Shown: positions 55,647 to 64,000 of the stretch, piece after piece | Layout of the letters: the number at the start of each line of letters is the position of its first letter | How positions within the stretch are numbered: the stretch's first letter is position 1 | Assembly (NCBI RefSeq): GCF_012847295.1 | Contig: NZ_JABBDY010000003.1 | Location: forward strand, 310,001 to 374,000 | DNA: 64,000 nucleotides | Direction of reading: 5' to 3' | DNA from: Microbacterium sp. MF43 | Lineage (GTDB): Bacteria; Actinomycetota; Actinomycetes; Actinomycetales; Microbacteriaceae | The notes under the pieces: generated by a model | Seen by the model: only the letters and a program-made list of their open reading frames with translations | Told to the model about the DNA's origin: nothing | The model's database searches: none | Made by a program: the position numbers and the translations under genes

Positions 55647-56885
55647 TCAGACCGAGCGGATCGCGACGACCGCGTTGTGGCCGCCGAAGCCGAACGAGTT
55701 CGTGATCGCGAGCTGCGGCCCGTCGCCGAGCGGAATGGGGTCGCCCGAGACCCGCAGCGGGATGTCGGGGTCCTGCTCGGAGATGTTGATGGTCGGCGGT
55801 GCGACACGGTCCCGCAGTGCGAGGATCGTGAAGATCGCCTCGAGCGCCCCGGTTCCACCGAGGAGGTGGCCGTGCGACGCCTTCGTGGCCGAGACAGGGA
55901 TCTCGTGCACGCGGTCGCCGAAGACGCTCAGCAGCGCCTTGTACTCGGCGATGTCACCTGTGGGAGTCGACGTCGCGTGAGCGTTGATGTGCGTCACCTC
56001 GTCGGGCGTGGCACCCGCCTGCTCGAGCGCGAGGCGCACCGCGCGGGAGGCGCCGAGGCCCTCGGGCTCGGGGGCGGTGATGTGATACGAGTCGGCGGTC
56101 ACGCCGCCGCCCACGATCTCGGCGTAGATCTTCGCGCCGCGAGCCTTGGCGTGCTCCTCGGTCTCCAGCACGAGGCACGCGGCGCCCTCTCCCATCACGA
56201 AGCCGTCGCGGTCGACGCTGTACGGCCGCGAGGCCGTCTCGGGGGAGTCGTTGCGCTTGGACAGCGCCTGCATCGCCGCGAAAGCCGCGAGCGTGAGCCC
56301 GTGGATCACCGCCTCCGAACCGCCGGCGATGATCACATCCGCGTCGCCGCGGCGCAGCGTCTCGAAGGCGTTCACGAGCGACTCGGTGCTCGAGGCGCAG
56401 GCCGATGCCACGGTACGGGCGTAGGCGCGGGCGCCGAGGTGCATCGACACCGCCGCAGCGGGAGCGTTGGGCATGAGCATCGGGACGCTCATCGGCATGA
56501 CCCGGCGCGGGCCCTTCTCCTTGAGCGTGTCCCACGCGGCCAGAGTGGTCTGCAGACCGCCGATGCCGGTTGCGAAGTCGACGCCGAAGCGCTCGGGGGC
56601 GACCTCTGGCTCGCCGGCATCCGCCCACGCCTCGAGAGCCGCGACCAGCGCGAACTGCGCAGAGGGGTCGAGCCGGTTGGCGACGGGCCGTTCGAGGACC
56701 GTGTTCGGCCGCACCTTCGCCTCGGCGGCGAAGGTCACGGGGATCTGGTACTCCTGCACCCAGTCGTACTCGAGGGTGTGGGCGCCGGACGCGCCCCCCA
56801 GGAGGGCCGACCAGCTCTCGGGTGCCGTGCCGCCCAGGGGGGTGGACGCACCGATGCCGGTGACGACGATGCGGGGTGTGCTCAT
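55647..56885 (-). CDS. fabF: 3-oxoacyl-ACP synthase II
   Basis: KAS II extends acyl-ACP chains with malonyl-ACP. The 412-residue protein has the active-site Cys163 in SACASSTESL, with the two catalytic His in INAHATSTPTGD and KASHGHLLGGTG. FPxGxGGL-type text ATGIGGLQTT matches the family. The ATG at 56885 gives the canonical MSTPRIVVTGIGASTPLGG start; a longer in-frame start would be inside the acpP-fabF gap. It is last in the fabD-fabH-acpP-fabF operon. Confidence 0.97.
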   Translation of the reverse strand: MSTPRIVVTGIGASTPLGGTAPESWSALLGGASGAHTLEYDWVQEYQIPVTFAAEAKVRPNTVLERPVANRLDPSAQFALVAALEAWADAGEPEVAPERFGVDFATGIGGLQTTLAAWDTLKEKGPRRVMPMSVPMLMPNAPAAAVSMHLGARAYARTVASACASSTESLVNAFETLRRGDADVIIAGGSEAVIHGLTLAAFAAMQALSKRNDSPETASRPYSVDRDGFVMGEGAACLVLETEEHAKARGAKIYAEIVGGGVTADSYHITAPEPEGLGASRAVRLALEQAGATPDEVTHINAHATSTPTGDIAEYKALLSVFGDRVHEIPVSATKASHGHLLGGTGALEAIFTILALRDRVAPPTINISEQDPDIPLRVSGDPIPLGDGPQLAITNSFGFGGHNAVVAIRSV

Positions 56886-56943
56886 AGAGATCGAGTCCTC
56901 GTGTTGACCGGTGGGGGCTGAGGCAGCCCCCACCGGGGTGGTC

Positions 56944-57192
56944 CTACGCCTGGTTCGACGTGATGTAGATGACGGCGTCGCCGACGGTCTTGAGGTTCTT
57001 GACCTCGTCGTCGGGGATGGTGACGCCGAACTTCTCCTCGGCGTTCACGACGATCGTCATCATCGAGATCGAGTCGATGTCGAGGTCGTCGGTGAACGAC
57101 TTCTCGAGGGCGACCTCGTCGGCGGAGATGCCGGTCTCGTCGGTGATGAGCTCGGCGAGCCCTGCCAGGACCTCGTCGCTGCTGAATGCCAT
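56944..57192 (-). CDS. acpP: Acyl carrier protein
   Basis: ACP carries growing fatty acyl chains on a phosphopantetheine arm. The 82-residue acidic protein has the attachment site DLDIDSISMM with Ser41, in the form DSI typical of actinobacterial fatty-acid ACPs. It lies between fabH and fabF, the standard FAS II order. Confidence 0.97.
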   Translation of the reverse strand: MAFSSDEVLAGLAELITDETGISADEVALEKSFTDDLDIDSISMMTIVVNAEEKFGVTIPDDEVKNLKTVGDAVIYITSNQA

Positions 57193-57265
57193 GGTTTCTC
57201 CTGCTTCCTCGGGGGTTCCGGACCGGGCGGTCCGGGGACAAGTCTATGGTCGGGGTGGGGGTGGC

Positions 57266-58267
57266 TCAGGGGAGCACGACGACCTGTGCGCCGTAGACGA
57301 GACCGGCTCCGAAGCCGATCTGCAGGGCGAGCCCGCCGCTGAGCTCGGGGTTCTCCTCGAGCAGCCGATGGGCTGCGAGGGGGATGGACGCCGCGGACGT
57401 ATTGCCGGTGGTCTCGATGTCGCGGCCGATCACGACGGTGTCGGGAAGGCCGAGCTGCTTCGCGAATTCGTCGATGATCCGCATGTTCGCCTGGTGGGGA
57501 ACGAAAGCGGAGAGATCGGATGCCTCGACGCCCGCAGCCTCCAGAGCCTGACGCGCGACCTTCACCATCTCCCACACGGCCCAGCGGAAGACCGTCGGGC
57601 CTTCCTGGCGCAGAGTGGGCCACGGGGCGAGGCCGTCGCGGAACTCCGTGAGGGTGTGGTTCATTCCGACCGCGTCGGCCTTGGATCCGTCGGAGCCCCA
57701 CACGGTCGGACCGATGCCCGGGGTGTCGCTCGGGCCGATGACGACCGCTCCCGCGCCGTCGCCGAGGAGGAAGGAGATGCTGCGGTCCGTCGGGTCGACG
57801 ACGTCGCTGAGCTTCTCCGTGCCGATGACGAGCGCATAGTTCGCGGCCCCGGCACGGATGAGCGCGTCCGCCTGGGCGACGCCATACGCGAAGCCGGCGC
57901 AGGCGGCGTTGAGGTCGTACGCGGCGGCCGGGTTGGAGCCGACGCGGTCAGCGACGATGGCCGAGACGGACGGCGTCTGCTTGGGGTTGCTGATGGTCGC
58001 CACGATGACCGCGTCGATCTTCGAGGCATCCACTCCGGACTTCTCGATCGCTTCGCGGGCCGCATCGGAGGCGAGGTCGATCGCGTCGGTCTCGGGGACG
58101 GCGCGCGTGCGCGTGATGATGCCCGTGCGCTGGCGGATCCACTCGTCGCTCGAGTCGATGGGGCCGACGAGGTCGTCGTTGGGGACCGCGATCTCACCGC
58201 GAGCCGCGCCGTACGCGTAGATGCGCGTGTGGGCGGCGCCGGTGGGCTGAATCAGAGTGGGAGTCAT
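57266..58267 (-). CDS. fabH: 3-oxoacyl-ACP synthase III
   Basis: KAS III starts each fatty acid by joining an acyl-CoA primer to malonyl-ACP; branched primers are usual in this group. The 333-residue protein has the active-site Cys123 in LNAACAGFAYG, the His in PHQANMRIID, and Asn in ETTGNTSAASIPLA. The ATG at 58267 gives the usual start, and longer upstream frames run antisense. It follows fabD after 16 bases. Confidence 0.97.
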   Translation of the reverse strand: MTPTLIQPTGAAHTRIYAYGAARGEIAVPNDDLVGPIDSSDEWIRQRTGIITRTRAVPETDAIDLASDAAREAIEKSGVDASKIDAVIVATISNPKQTPSVSAIVADRVGSNPAAAYDLNAACAGFAYGVAQADALIRAGAANYALVIGTEKLSDVVDPTDRSISFLLGDGAGAVVIGPSDTPGIGPTVWGSDGSKADAVGMNHTLTEFRDGLAPWPTLRQEGPTVFRWAVWEMVKVARQALEAAGVEASDLSAFVPHQANMRIIDEFAKQLGLPDTVVIGRDIETTGNTSAASIPLAAHRLLEENPELSGGLALQIGFGAGLVYGAQVVVLP

Positions 58268-58283
58268 GCGGGGTTCTCTCCGG

Positions 58284-59201
58284 TCATGCGTCGGCAGCGC
58301 CGCTGAGGAGCGCGGCGGCCGCCTGGAGGTCGTCGGGGGACTTGACCGCGACGGCGGGGACGCCGCGCAGAGCCCGCTTGGCGAGCCCCGTGAGCGTACC
58401 CGCGGGCGACAGTTCCACCATGCCCGACACACCCGCTGCAGAGAAAGACGCCATGCACAGGTCCCACCGCACCGGCGAGGCCACCTGGTCCACGAGGAGT
58501 CCGACGAAGTCGCTTCCCGAGGCGACCGCGGCGCCGTCGCGGTTGCTCCACACGGTGACCCGGGGGTCGGATGCGTCGACCTCTGCTGCCGCGGCTCGCA
58601 GGGCCTCGACGGCGGGCGCCATGTAGCGCGTGTGGAACGCGCCCGCGACCTGCAGCGGGATCACTCGCGTGCCCGCCGGGGGTTCGGCGGTGAGCTGGGC
58701 GAGGGCATCGAGCGCGCCGGCCGCGACCAGCTGACCGCCGCCGTTGTAGTTCGCGGGCGTGAGGCCGAGCTCTTCGAGGCGGGAGACGACGGATGCCTCG
58801 TCCCCGCCGATCACCGCGCTCATACCCGTGCGCTCGGCGGCGGCCGCTTCGGCCATGGCTCGCCCGCGAATGCCGACGAGGGTCAAGGCGTCCTGCTCGG
58901 AGAGGATCCCCGCGGCGGCCGCGGCCGCGAACTCGCCCACGGAGTGGCCGGCAACGCCCTCGACCCCGGCTCGGTCCGGGAGAGCGTTCCACGACAGCAG
59001 GCTCGCCGCGACGATGAGCGGCTGCGCGACCTGCGTGTCGCGGATCTGGTCGGCGTCCCACTCGGTGCCTGCGGCGACCAGGTCGACACCGGACCACTCC
59101 GAGTACTGTGCGAGACGCTCGGCGGCGCCGTCGACGGCGAGCCAGGAGGACAGGAAACCGGGGGACTGGGAGCCCTGGCCGGGGAAGACGGCGATTCTCA
59201 C
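58284..59201 (-). CDS. fabD: Malonyl CoA-ACP transacylase
   Basis: FabD moves malonyl groups from CoA to ACP. The 305-residue protein has PGQGSQ at 7-12 and the nucleophile Ser87 in AGHSVGEFAAA; the partner His is in AGAFHTRYMAPA. It opens the fab operon, downstream of the fasR regulator and a palindrome in the gap. Confidence 0.96.
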   Translation of the reverse strand: MRIAVFPGQGSQSPGFLSSWLAVDGAAERLAQYSEWSGVDLVAAGTEWDADQIRDTQVAQPLIVAASLLSWNALPDRAGVEGVAGHSVGEFAAAAAAGILSEQDALTLVGIRGRAMAEAAAAERTGMSAVIGGDEASVVSRLEELGLTPANYNGGGQLVAAGALDALAQLTAEPPAGTRVIPLQVAGAFHTRYMAPAVEALRAAAAEVDASDPRVTVWSNRDGAAVASGSDFVGLLVDQVASPVRWDLCMASFSAAGVSGMVELSPAGTLTGLAKRALRGVPAVAVKSPDDLQAAAALLSGAADA

Positions 59202-59243
59202 TCGTCCATCCTGCCAAGGATCACGCAGGGCCTTCTGGCGATG

Positions 59244-59283
59244 GCCTCACAAGAATGATCGAAGGCTTTGTGTGAGCCTCACA
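59244..59283 (-). promoter_or_regulatory. Palindrome and half-site between fasR and fabD
   Basis: TGTGAG-C-CTCACA (59271-59283) is a perfect 13-base palindrome three bases after the fasR stop. A second GCCTCACA half-site (59244-59251) follows 32 bases away, about three helical turns. Both lie 40-85 bases upstream of fabD and are good candidates for binding of the adjacent regulator. Confidence 0.5.
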
Positions 59284-59285
59284 GA

Positions 59286-60503
59286 TCAGTGTGCGGGGCG
59301 GCGCGCCTGCGGGCTGCGGCGGCGCGTGGCATCCGTGCCGATCGACCCCAGAATGAGGGCCGTCTGCAGGATGAGAGCCTCGCGAGGCCCGGTCGCGTCC
59401 CAGCCGATGACCTCTGACACGCGCTTGAGCCGGTAGCGGACCGTGTTGGGGTGGACGAACAGCTCGCGCGCCGTGGCCTCGAGCGAGCGCCCGTTGTCGA
59501 GATAGCTCCACAGGGTCGCGACGAGATCGGCGCTGTGGGCCTGCAATGGGCGGAAGATGCGGTCCACGAGGGTCAGCTTCGCCAGCGGATCACCGGCGAG
59601 TGCGCGCTCGGGGAGCAGATCGTCGGCCTCGACGGGCCGTGGCGCGTGGCGCCACGCCCGCGCGACGGCGAATCCCGCGAGCGAGGCGCGAGCGCTCTGA
59701 CCCGCGTCGACGAGGGCGGGAACCGTCGGCCCGAGCACCAGGAACCCGGGACCGAACCCCGGCTCGAGGCGCTTGGCGATCTCGGTGAACGGTAGGTCGA
59801 CGGGAACGTCGTCGGGTCGCGTCGGCGGCTCTGCGCGGCCGAGCACGAGGACCAGTCGCGATCCCTGCACGCCGATCAGCACATCGACGCCGAGCTTGCG
59901 CGCGGTACGGCGAAGCTGATCGATGTCGAACTGCGGCGGCGTGGTGCCGACGAGCACCGCCACCTCACCGTGCCCGTGCCAGCCGAGGGCGGCGATCCGG
60001 CTCGGCAGCTCCTCATCGGCCTCGCCCGTGAGGATCGAGTCGACGACGAGCGCTTCCAGCCGGGCGTCCCATAGTCCGCGGGCCTCGGCGGCGCGTGCGT
60101 AGACATCGGCGGCCGCGAACGCGACATCGCGCGAGTACAGCAGGATCGCCTCGCGCAGGTGCTCGCCCTTACCCGCCACGCGCTCCTCGGTCACCTCGAC
60201 GGTCACCCGGATCAGCTGCAGCGTCTGCTGCAGGCTCACCGACCGCAGCAGCTCACGCGGTGCGACGGCGAAGATGTCGGCCGCGATCCACGGCGTCGAG
60301 GTCGGATCCTCGTACCACGAGATGAACGAGGTGATGCCCGCCTGCGCCACGAGGCCCACAGCCGACCGGCGAGCCGGCGGCATGTCGGCGTACCAGGGGA
60401 GCGTGTCCTCGAGTCGCTTGATGGTCGCGGTCGCGAGGTCGCCCGAGATTCGCCTGAGCCAGGCGAGCGTCTCGGTCTTGTCCATCGAGGCGGGGGCGGG
60501 CAT
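59286..60503 (-). CDS. fasR: PucR-family regulator, FasR-like
   Basis: FasR activates fatty-acid synthesis genes in Streptomyces and occupies this position beside fabD. The 405-residue protein has a central GGDEF-like/PucR regulatory domain and a C-terminal helix-turn-helix (WSYLDNGRSLEATARELFVHPNTVRYRLKRVSEVIG) of the PucR/CdaR type, with HPNTVRYRL as recognition helix. The ATG at 60503 has GGAG close upstream and is nine bases after the aceE stop. Function is assigned mainly from position and domain layout. Confidence 0.88.
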   Translation of the reverse strand: MPAPASMDKTETLAWLRRISGDLATATIKRLEDTLPWYADMPPARRSAVGLVAQAGITSFISWYEDPTSTPWIAADIFAVAPRELLRSVSLQQTLQLIRVTVEVTEERVAGKGEHLREAILLYSRDVAFAAADVYARAAEARGLWDARLEALVVDSILTGEADEELPSRIAALGWHGHGEVAVLVGTTPPQFDIDQLRRTARKLGVDVLIGVQGSRLVLVLGRAEPPTRPDDVPVDLPFTEIAKRLEPGFGPGFLVLGPTVPALVDAGQSARASLAGFAVARAWRHAPRPVEADDLLPERALAGDPLAKLTLVDRIFRPLQAHSADLVATLWSYLDNGRSLEATARELFVHPNTVRYRLKRVSEVIGWDATGPREALILQTALILGSIGTDATRRRSPQARRPAH

Positions 60504-60511
60504 CGCTCCGG

Positions 60512-63241
60512 TCAGCTCTCGCCGCCGGCGTTCCCACTCGTGCCGGCTGTCACATCATGCAGACGGTACTTCTCGATCGCCTGCGCCGCGAGGCCGCGGT
60601 CGACGGTGCCGTCGGCTGCGAGGGCCTGCAGCGTGCGGACCACGATCGAAGGTCCGTCGATCTTGAAGTACCGGCGCGCGGCCGCACGCGTGTCGGAGAA
60701 TCCGAACCCGTCGGCACCGAGCGTGACGAAGCGGTGCTCCACCCACGGGCGGATCTGGTCCTGGACGGCGTGCATGAAATCGCTCACCGCGACCACAGGG
60801 CCGGGGGTGTCGCGCAGCTTCTCGGTGATGTACGCCGTGCGCGGCTCGGAACCCGGGTTCAGGAAGTTGTGCTCGTCGGCGGCGAGGCCGTCGCGGCGCA
60901 GCTCGTTCCACGAGGTGACCGACCAGACGTCGGCCTGGACGCCCCAGTCGTCGCGAAGGAGCTGCTGGGCCTCGAGCGCCCACGGCACGCCCACGCCCGA
61001 GGCGAGGATCTGCGCGCGCGGACCGTCACCCTCGGGCTGCGAGATGCGGTGGATGCCTCGCACGATGCCCTCGACGTCGACGTTCTCCGGCTCGGCCGGC
61101 TGAACGAGCGGCTCGTTGTAGACCGTGAGGTAGTACATCACGTTGGGGTCGGGGTGGTTGCCCCCGTACATCCGCTCGATGCCGGCACGCACGATGTGCG
61201 CGATCTCATAGCCGTACGCGGGGTCGTACGAGAGCGTGGCGGGGTTCGTGCCGGCCAGGAGGTGGGAGTGGCCGTCGGCGTGCTGCAGACCCTCGCCGGT
61301 CAGGGTCGTGCGACCGGCCGTGGCCCCGATGATGAAACCGCGGGTCATCTGATCGCCTGCCGCCCAGAACGCGTCACCCGTGCGCTGGTACCCGAACATC
61401 GAGTAGAAGACGTAGACCGGGATGAGCGGCTCGCCGTGCGTGGCGTACGAGGTTCCGGTGGCGGTGAACGCCGCGGCGGCGCCGGCTTCGTTGATGCCGA
61501 CGTGCATGATCTGGCCCTGCGGGCTCTCCTTGTAGGCCAGGAGCAGTTCGCGGTCGACCGAGGTGTAATTCTGGCCGTGCGGGTTGTAGATCTTCGCGGT
61601 CGGGAAGTAGGCGTCCATGCCGAACGTGCGCGCCTCGTCCGGGATGATCGGCACGATGCGGTGGCCGAAGTCCTTCGAGCGCAGCAGATCCTTCAGCAGT
61701 CGGACGAACGCCATGGTCGTGGCGATCTCCTGCGTGCCGGAGCCCTTCTTGGGAAGGGCGTACGCGTCGTCGCCCGGAAGCTGCAGCCCCACGTGGTGGC
61801 TGCGGCGCTCCGGAAGGAAACCGCCGAGGGCGCGCCGGCGCTCCAGCATGTACTGGATCGTCTCGTCCTGAGCGCCGGGGTTGTAGTACGGCGGCAGGTA
61901 CGGGTTCTCGTCGAGCTGCGCGTCGGTGATCGGGATGCGCATCGAGTCGCGGAAGTACTTCAGGTCCTGCAGCGTCATCTTCTTCATCTGGTGGGTCGCG
62001 TTGCGTCCCTCGAAGTGGTGACCGAGGCCGTAGCCCTTGATCGTCTTCGCCAGGATGACCGTCGGCTGGCCCTTGTGCTCGCTCGCCGCCTTGTACGCGG
62101 CGTACACCTTGCGGTAGTCCAGGCCACCGCGGCGCAGCTTGCCCCAGATGTCTTCGTCGGACCAGTCCTTCACCAGTGCGGCCGTGCGCTCGTCGCGTCC
62201 GAAGAAGTGCTCGCGGATGAAGGCCCCGTCCTCGGCGCGGTAGGTCTGGAAGTCGCCGTCGGGCGTGGTGTTCATGAGATGAACGAGGGCACCGTCGGTG
62301 TCCTTCGCGAGCAGCTCGTCCCACCCGCTGCCCCACACGACCTTGATCACGTTCCAGCCGGCACCGCGGAAGAAGCTCTCGAGCTCCTGGATGATCTTGC
62401 CGTTGCCGCGCACCGGGCCGTCGAGACGCTGCAGGTTGCAGTTGACGACGAAGGTCAGGTTGTCGAGGCCCTCGTTCGCGGCCACCTGCAGCTGGCCGCG
62501 GCTCTCGACCTCGTCCATCTCGCCGTCGCCGAGGAAGGCCCAGACGCGCGACTCGGAGAGGTCCTTGATGCCGCGGTTGGTGAGGTACTTGTTGGTCATC
62601 GCCTGGTAGATGGCGTTGATGGGCCCAAGACCCATCGAGACCGTCGGGAACTGCCAGTACTCCGGCATGAGACGCGGGTGCGGATACGACGGGATGCCGT
62701 CCGGCGCCTTGGACTTCTCCTGACGGAAGCCGTCGAGCTGGTCCTCGGAGAGGCGGCCCTCGAGGAAGGAACGCGCGTAGATCCCGGGCGAGGCGTGGCC
62801 CTGGATGAAGACCTGGTCTCCGCCGTTGGGGTCGTCGAGGCCGCGGAAGAAGTGGTTGAACCCCACTTCGTACAGCGAGGCCGACGAGGCGTAGGTGGAG
62901 ATGTGGCCGCCGACGCCGATTCCTGGGCGCTGCGCGCGATGAACGGTGATCGCCGCGTTCCAGCGCAGCCACCGGCGGTATCGGCGCTCCAGCTCCTCGT
63001 CACCGGGGAACTCGGGCTCGTTGTCGGGCGCGATGGTGTTGATGTAGTCCGTCGTCGGAACCTGGGGCACGTTCAGCTGCAGCTCGTGCGAGGTCTGCAG
63101 AAGGCTGAGCATGATCTCTCGGCCACGTCCGTGGCCCTTCGCCTGCACGAGCTGCTGGAGGGATTCCTGCCACTCGGAGGTCTCATCGGGATCGCTGTCG
63201 AGGGGGTCCTGCGAGTACGGATCCTGATCGTTGACAGTCAC
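60512..63241 (-). CDS. aceE: Pyruvate dehydrogenase E1 component (homodimeric)
   Basis: AceE decarboxylates pyruvate and passes the acetyl group to E2. The 909-residue protein is the single-chain homodimeric E1 of actinobacteria. It has the thiamine diphosphate motif [33 protein letters not shown] (GDG...N type), and [29 protein letters not shown] earlier. The GTG at 63241 is preceded by AAAGG at good spacing, so the longer upstream frame is rejected. It precedes fasR and the fab genes, linking acetyl-CoA supply with its main use. A TAGGCT hexamer at 63338-63333 suggests a leader of about 85 bases. Confidence 0.97.
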   Translation of the reverse strand: MTVNDQDPYSQDPLDSDPDETSEWQESLQQLVQAKGHGRGREIMLSLLQTSHELQLNVPQVPTTDYINTIAPDNEPEFPGDEELERRYRRWLRWNAAITVHRAQRPGIGVGGHISTYASSASLYEVGFNHFFRGLDDPNGGDQVFIQGHASPGIYARSFLEGRLSEDQLDGFRQEKSKAPDGIPSYPHPRLMPEYWQFPTVSMGLGPINAIYQAMTNKYLTNRGIKDLSESRVWAFLGDGEMDEVESRGQLQVAANEGLDNLTFVVNCNLQRLDGPVRGNGKIIQELESFFRGAGWNVIKVVWGSGWDELLAKDTDGALVHLMNTTPDGDFQTYRAEDGAFIREHFFGRDERTAALVKDWSDEDIWGKLRRGGLDYRKVYAAYKAASEHKGQPTVILAKTIKGYGLGHHFEGRNATHQMKKMTLQDLKYFRDSMRIPITDAQLDENPYLPPYYNPGAQDETIQYMLERRRALGGFLPERRSHHVGLQLPGDDAYALPKKGSGTQEIATTMAFVRLLKDLLRSKDFGHRIVPIIPDEARTFGMDAYFPTAKIYNPHGQNYTSVDRELLLAYKESPQGQIMHVGINEAGAAAAFTATGTSYATHGEPLIPVYVFYSMFGYQRTGDAFWAAGDQMTRGFIIGATAGRTTLTGEGLQHADGHSHLLAGTNPATLSYDPAYGYEIAHIVRAGIERMYGGNHPDPNVMYYLTVYNEPLVQPAEPENVDVEGIVRGIHRISQPEGDGPRAQILASGVGVPWALEAQQLLRDDWGVQADVWSVTSWNELRRDGLAADEHNFLNPGSEPRTAYITEKLRDTPGPVVAVSDFMHAVQDQIRPWVEHRFVTLGADGFGFSDTRAAARRYFKIDGPSIVVRTLQALAADGTVDRGLAAQAIEKYRLHDVTAGTSGNAGGES

Positions 63242-63332
63242 AGATGACCTTTCGTCGTCTGGCAGATCGTGCCAGGTAATCGCTACCGGAGCGGTGCAGG
63301 CTTTGTTCACCGTGCACAACGCACCATCTCTC

Positions 63333-63338
63333 AGCCTA
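63333..63338 (-). promoter_or_regulatory. Probable -10 of aceE
   Basis: On the minus strand the hexamer is TAGGCT. The leader from here to the GTG (about 85 bases) contains TTGTGCACGG and a GTGAAC repeat that could be regulator sites, but I cannot name one. Confidence 0.4.
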
Positions 63339-63368
63339 CCCAGTCGAAGCCCTCGCGGACGCACGTCC

Positions 63369-63374
63369 TACACT
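63369..63374 (+). promoter_or_regulatory. -10 hexamer for tRNA-Val
   Basis: TACACT lies nine bases before the mature tRNA, so the precursor has almost no leader, unlike the 31-base leaders of tRNA-Ala and tRNA-Asn. Confidence 0.45.
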
Positions 63375-63383
63375 GGTGGCCAC

Positions 63384-63456
63384 GGGCCTTTAGCTCAGCT
63401 GGTAGAGCGCCACGTTTACACCGTGGATGTCGTCGGTTCGATCCCGGCAGGGCCCA
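63384..63456 (+). tRNA. tRNA-Val (anticodon TAC)
   Basis: The acceptor GGGCCTT pairs with AGGGCCC including one T-G pair, and the anticodon stem CCACG/CGTGG holds the loop TTTACAC with anticodon TAC. The T arm GTCGG-TTCGATC-CCGGC is complete. The discriminator is A and CCA is not encoded. The permease gene ends two bases away, on the other strand. Confidence 0.95.
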
Positions 63457-63457
63457 C

Positions 63458-64000
63458 TCAACGGCGCGGGTCGTCGTCGCTGTCGTCGCGCTGATGAGAC
63501 ACGACGTGCGGCAGCGCGAACTCCTGGTACCCGGGCTGGCCGAGGCGGGAGTTTCGGCGCGAGTAGGCGAAATAGATCGCGAACCCGAGCGCCAGCCAGA
63601 TCAGGAACCGCAGCCAGGTCTCGACGCTCAGGTTGAGCATCAGGTAGAGGCTTGCGAGAGCCGACAGCGCGGGCAGCCAGGGGTTCAGGGGCACCTTGAA
63701 CGTGCGGGTCAGGTCGGGACGGGTGCGACGGAGCACGATCACCCCGACGGCCACCAGGACGAACGCCGAGAGTGTGCCGATGTTCACCATCTGCTCGAGG
63801 ACGCCGATCGGCGTGAAACCGGCGACGACGGCGACGACGATCGTGACCAGGATCGAGATGACCCACGGCGTCCGGAAGCGCGGGTGCACCTTCGCCAGTC
63901 CGGCCGGGAGCAGGGCGTCGCGCGACATCGCGAAGATGATGCGCGTGGCGCCGATGAGAAGCGTCAGCACGACGGTCGTCAGGCCCGCGACCGCGCCGGC
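63458..64000 (-). CDS. Amino acid permease (APC family), C-terminal part (window edge)
   Basis: The frame is open at the right edge, so only the C-terminal 180 residues are seen. The segment ATRIIFAMSRDALLPAGLAKVHPRFRTPW is the loop-5 signature of CAT-type cationic amino acid permeases in the APC superfamily. It is followed by four membrane helices and a charged tail ending in HQRDDSDDDPRR. Substrate cannot be determined. The stop is two bases from the end of tRNA-Val. Confidence 0.88.
   Translation of the reverse strand, partial: AGAVAGLTTVVLTLLIGATRIIFAMSRDALLPAGLAKVHPRFRTPWVISILVTIVVAVVAGFTPIGVLEQMVNIGTLSAFVLVAVGVIVLRRTRPDLTRTFKVPLNPWLPALSALASLYLMLNLSVETWLRFLIWLALGFAIYFAYSRRNSRLGQPGYQEFALPHVVSHQRDDSDDDPRR

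Overview
This window is about 64 kb of high-GC actinobacterial chromosome, most likely from a Microbacteriaceae member close to Microbacterium. That rests on the gene order (hrcA-dnaJ-rsmE-HIT-phoH-ybeY-CNNM-era; fasR-fabD-fabH-acpP-fabF; comEA-comEC-holA-rpsT-lepA), the DUF3145 and App1 families, frequent GTG starts and strong GC bias at third codon positions. No similarity search was run; families are named from motifs and context. I see no prophage, insertion sequence, integrase or CRISPR array. The window is mostly core genome with a few accessory genes.

Layout. 1-4.1 kb: end of proB, proA, a small membrane protein, nadD, a low-complexity membrane protein and rsfS, then tRNA-Ala and a terminator. 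4.5-15 kb: a mixed set with a VOC protein, a sugar-dehydrogenase-like lipoprotein, a zinc metallopeptidase coupled to an AidB-like flavoprotein, a NagZ-type hydrolase, a 3-methyladenine-glycosylase-like gene, an SRAP protein, App1, DedA and pabB. 15-27.8 kb: leuS, comEA, comEC, holA, rpsT (opposite strand), a hydrolase, an aminotransferase, lepA, DUF1990 and hemW. 27.9-35 kb: the CIRCE-controlled hrcA-dnaJ operon running into era. 35-43.6 kb: a lipoprotein, leuA behind a leucine leader peptide, a TRIC-type channel, a MarR regulator, recO, uppS and envelope proteins. 43.7-51.7 kb: glutathione peroxidase, dusB-dgt-dnaG, a lone ABC ATPase, tRNA-Asn, def, a DMT-type transporter and tRNA-CAT. 51.8-55.5 kb: a DUF262/DUF1524 (GmrSD-like) protein, a possible Fe(II)/2-oxoglutarate enzyme with an iron-box-like promoter, and DUF3145. 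55.6-64 kb: fabF-acpP-fabH-fabD-fasR-aceE on the minus strand, tRNA-Val and the end of an amino acid permease.

Regulation visible in the sequence. (i) At least fifteen translation starts, including that of the leu leader peptide, lie exactly six bases after a TANNNT hexamer, so many transcripts should be leaderless. (ii) A 17-codon leader peptide with four Leu codons in a row precedes leuA, with competing hairpins before the leuA ribosome binding site. (iii) CIRCE precedes hrcA. (iv) Palindromes sit in the promoters of the marR-like gene, DUF3145 and fabD. (v) In three places the stop codon of one gene is the start of the -10 hexamer of the next.

At whole-window scale, the 9-mer GAGGCATCC (complement GGATGCCTC) was found 27 times by eye, against about one expected from base composition. 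It occurs on both strands and in at least one intergenic gap. No listed feature explains it, and I regard it as the most unusual signal in the window.
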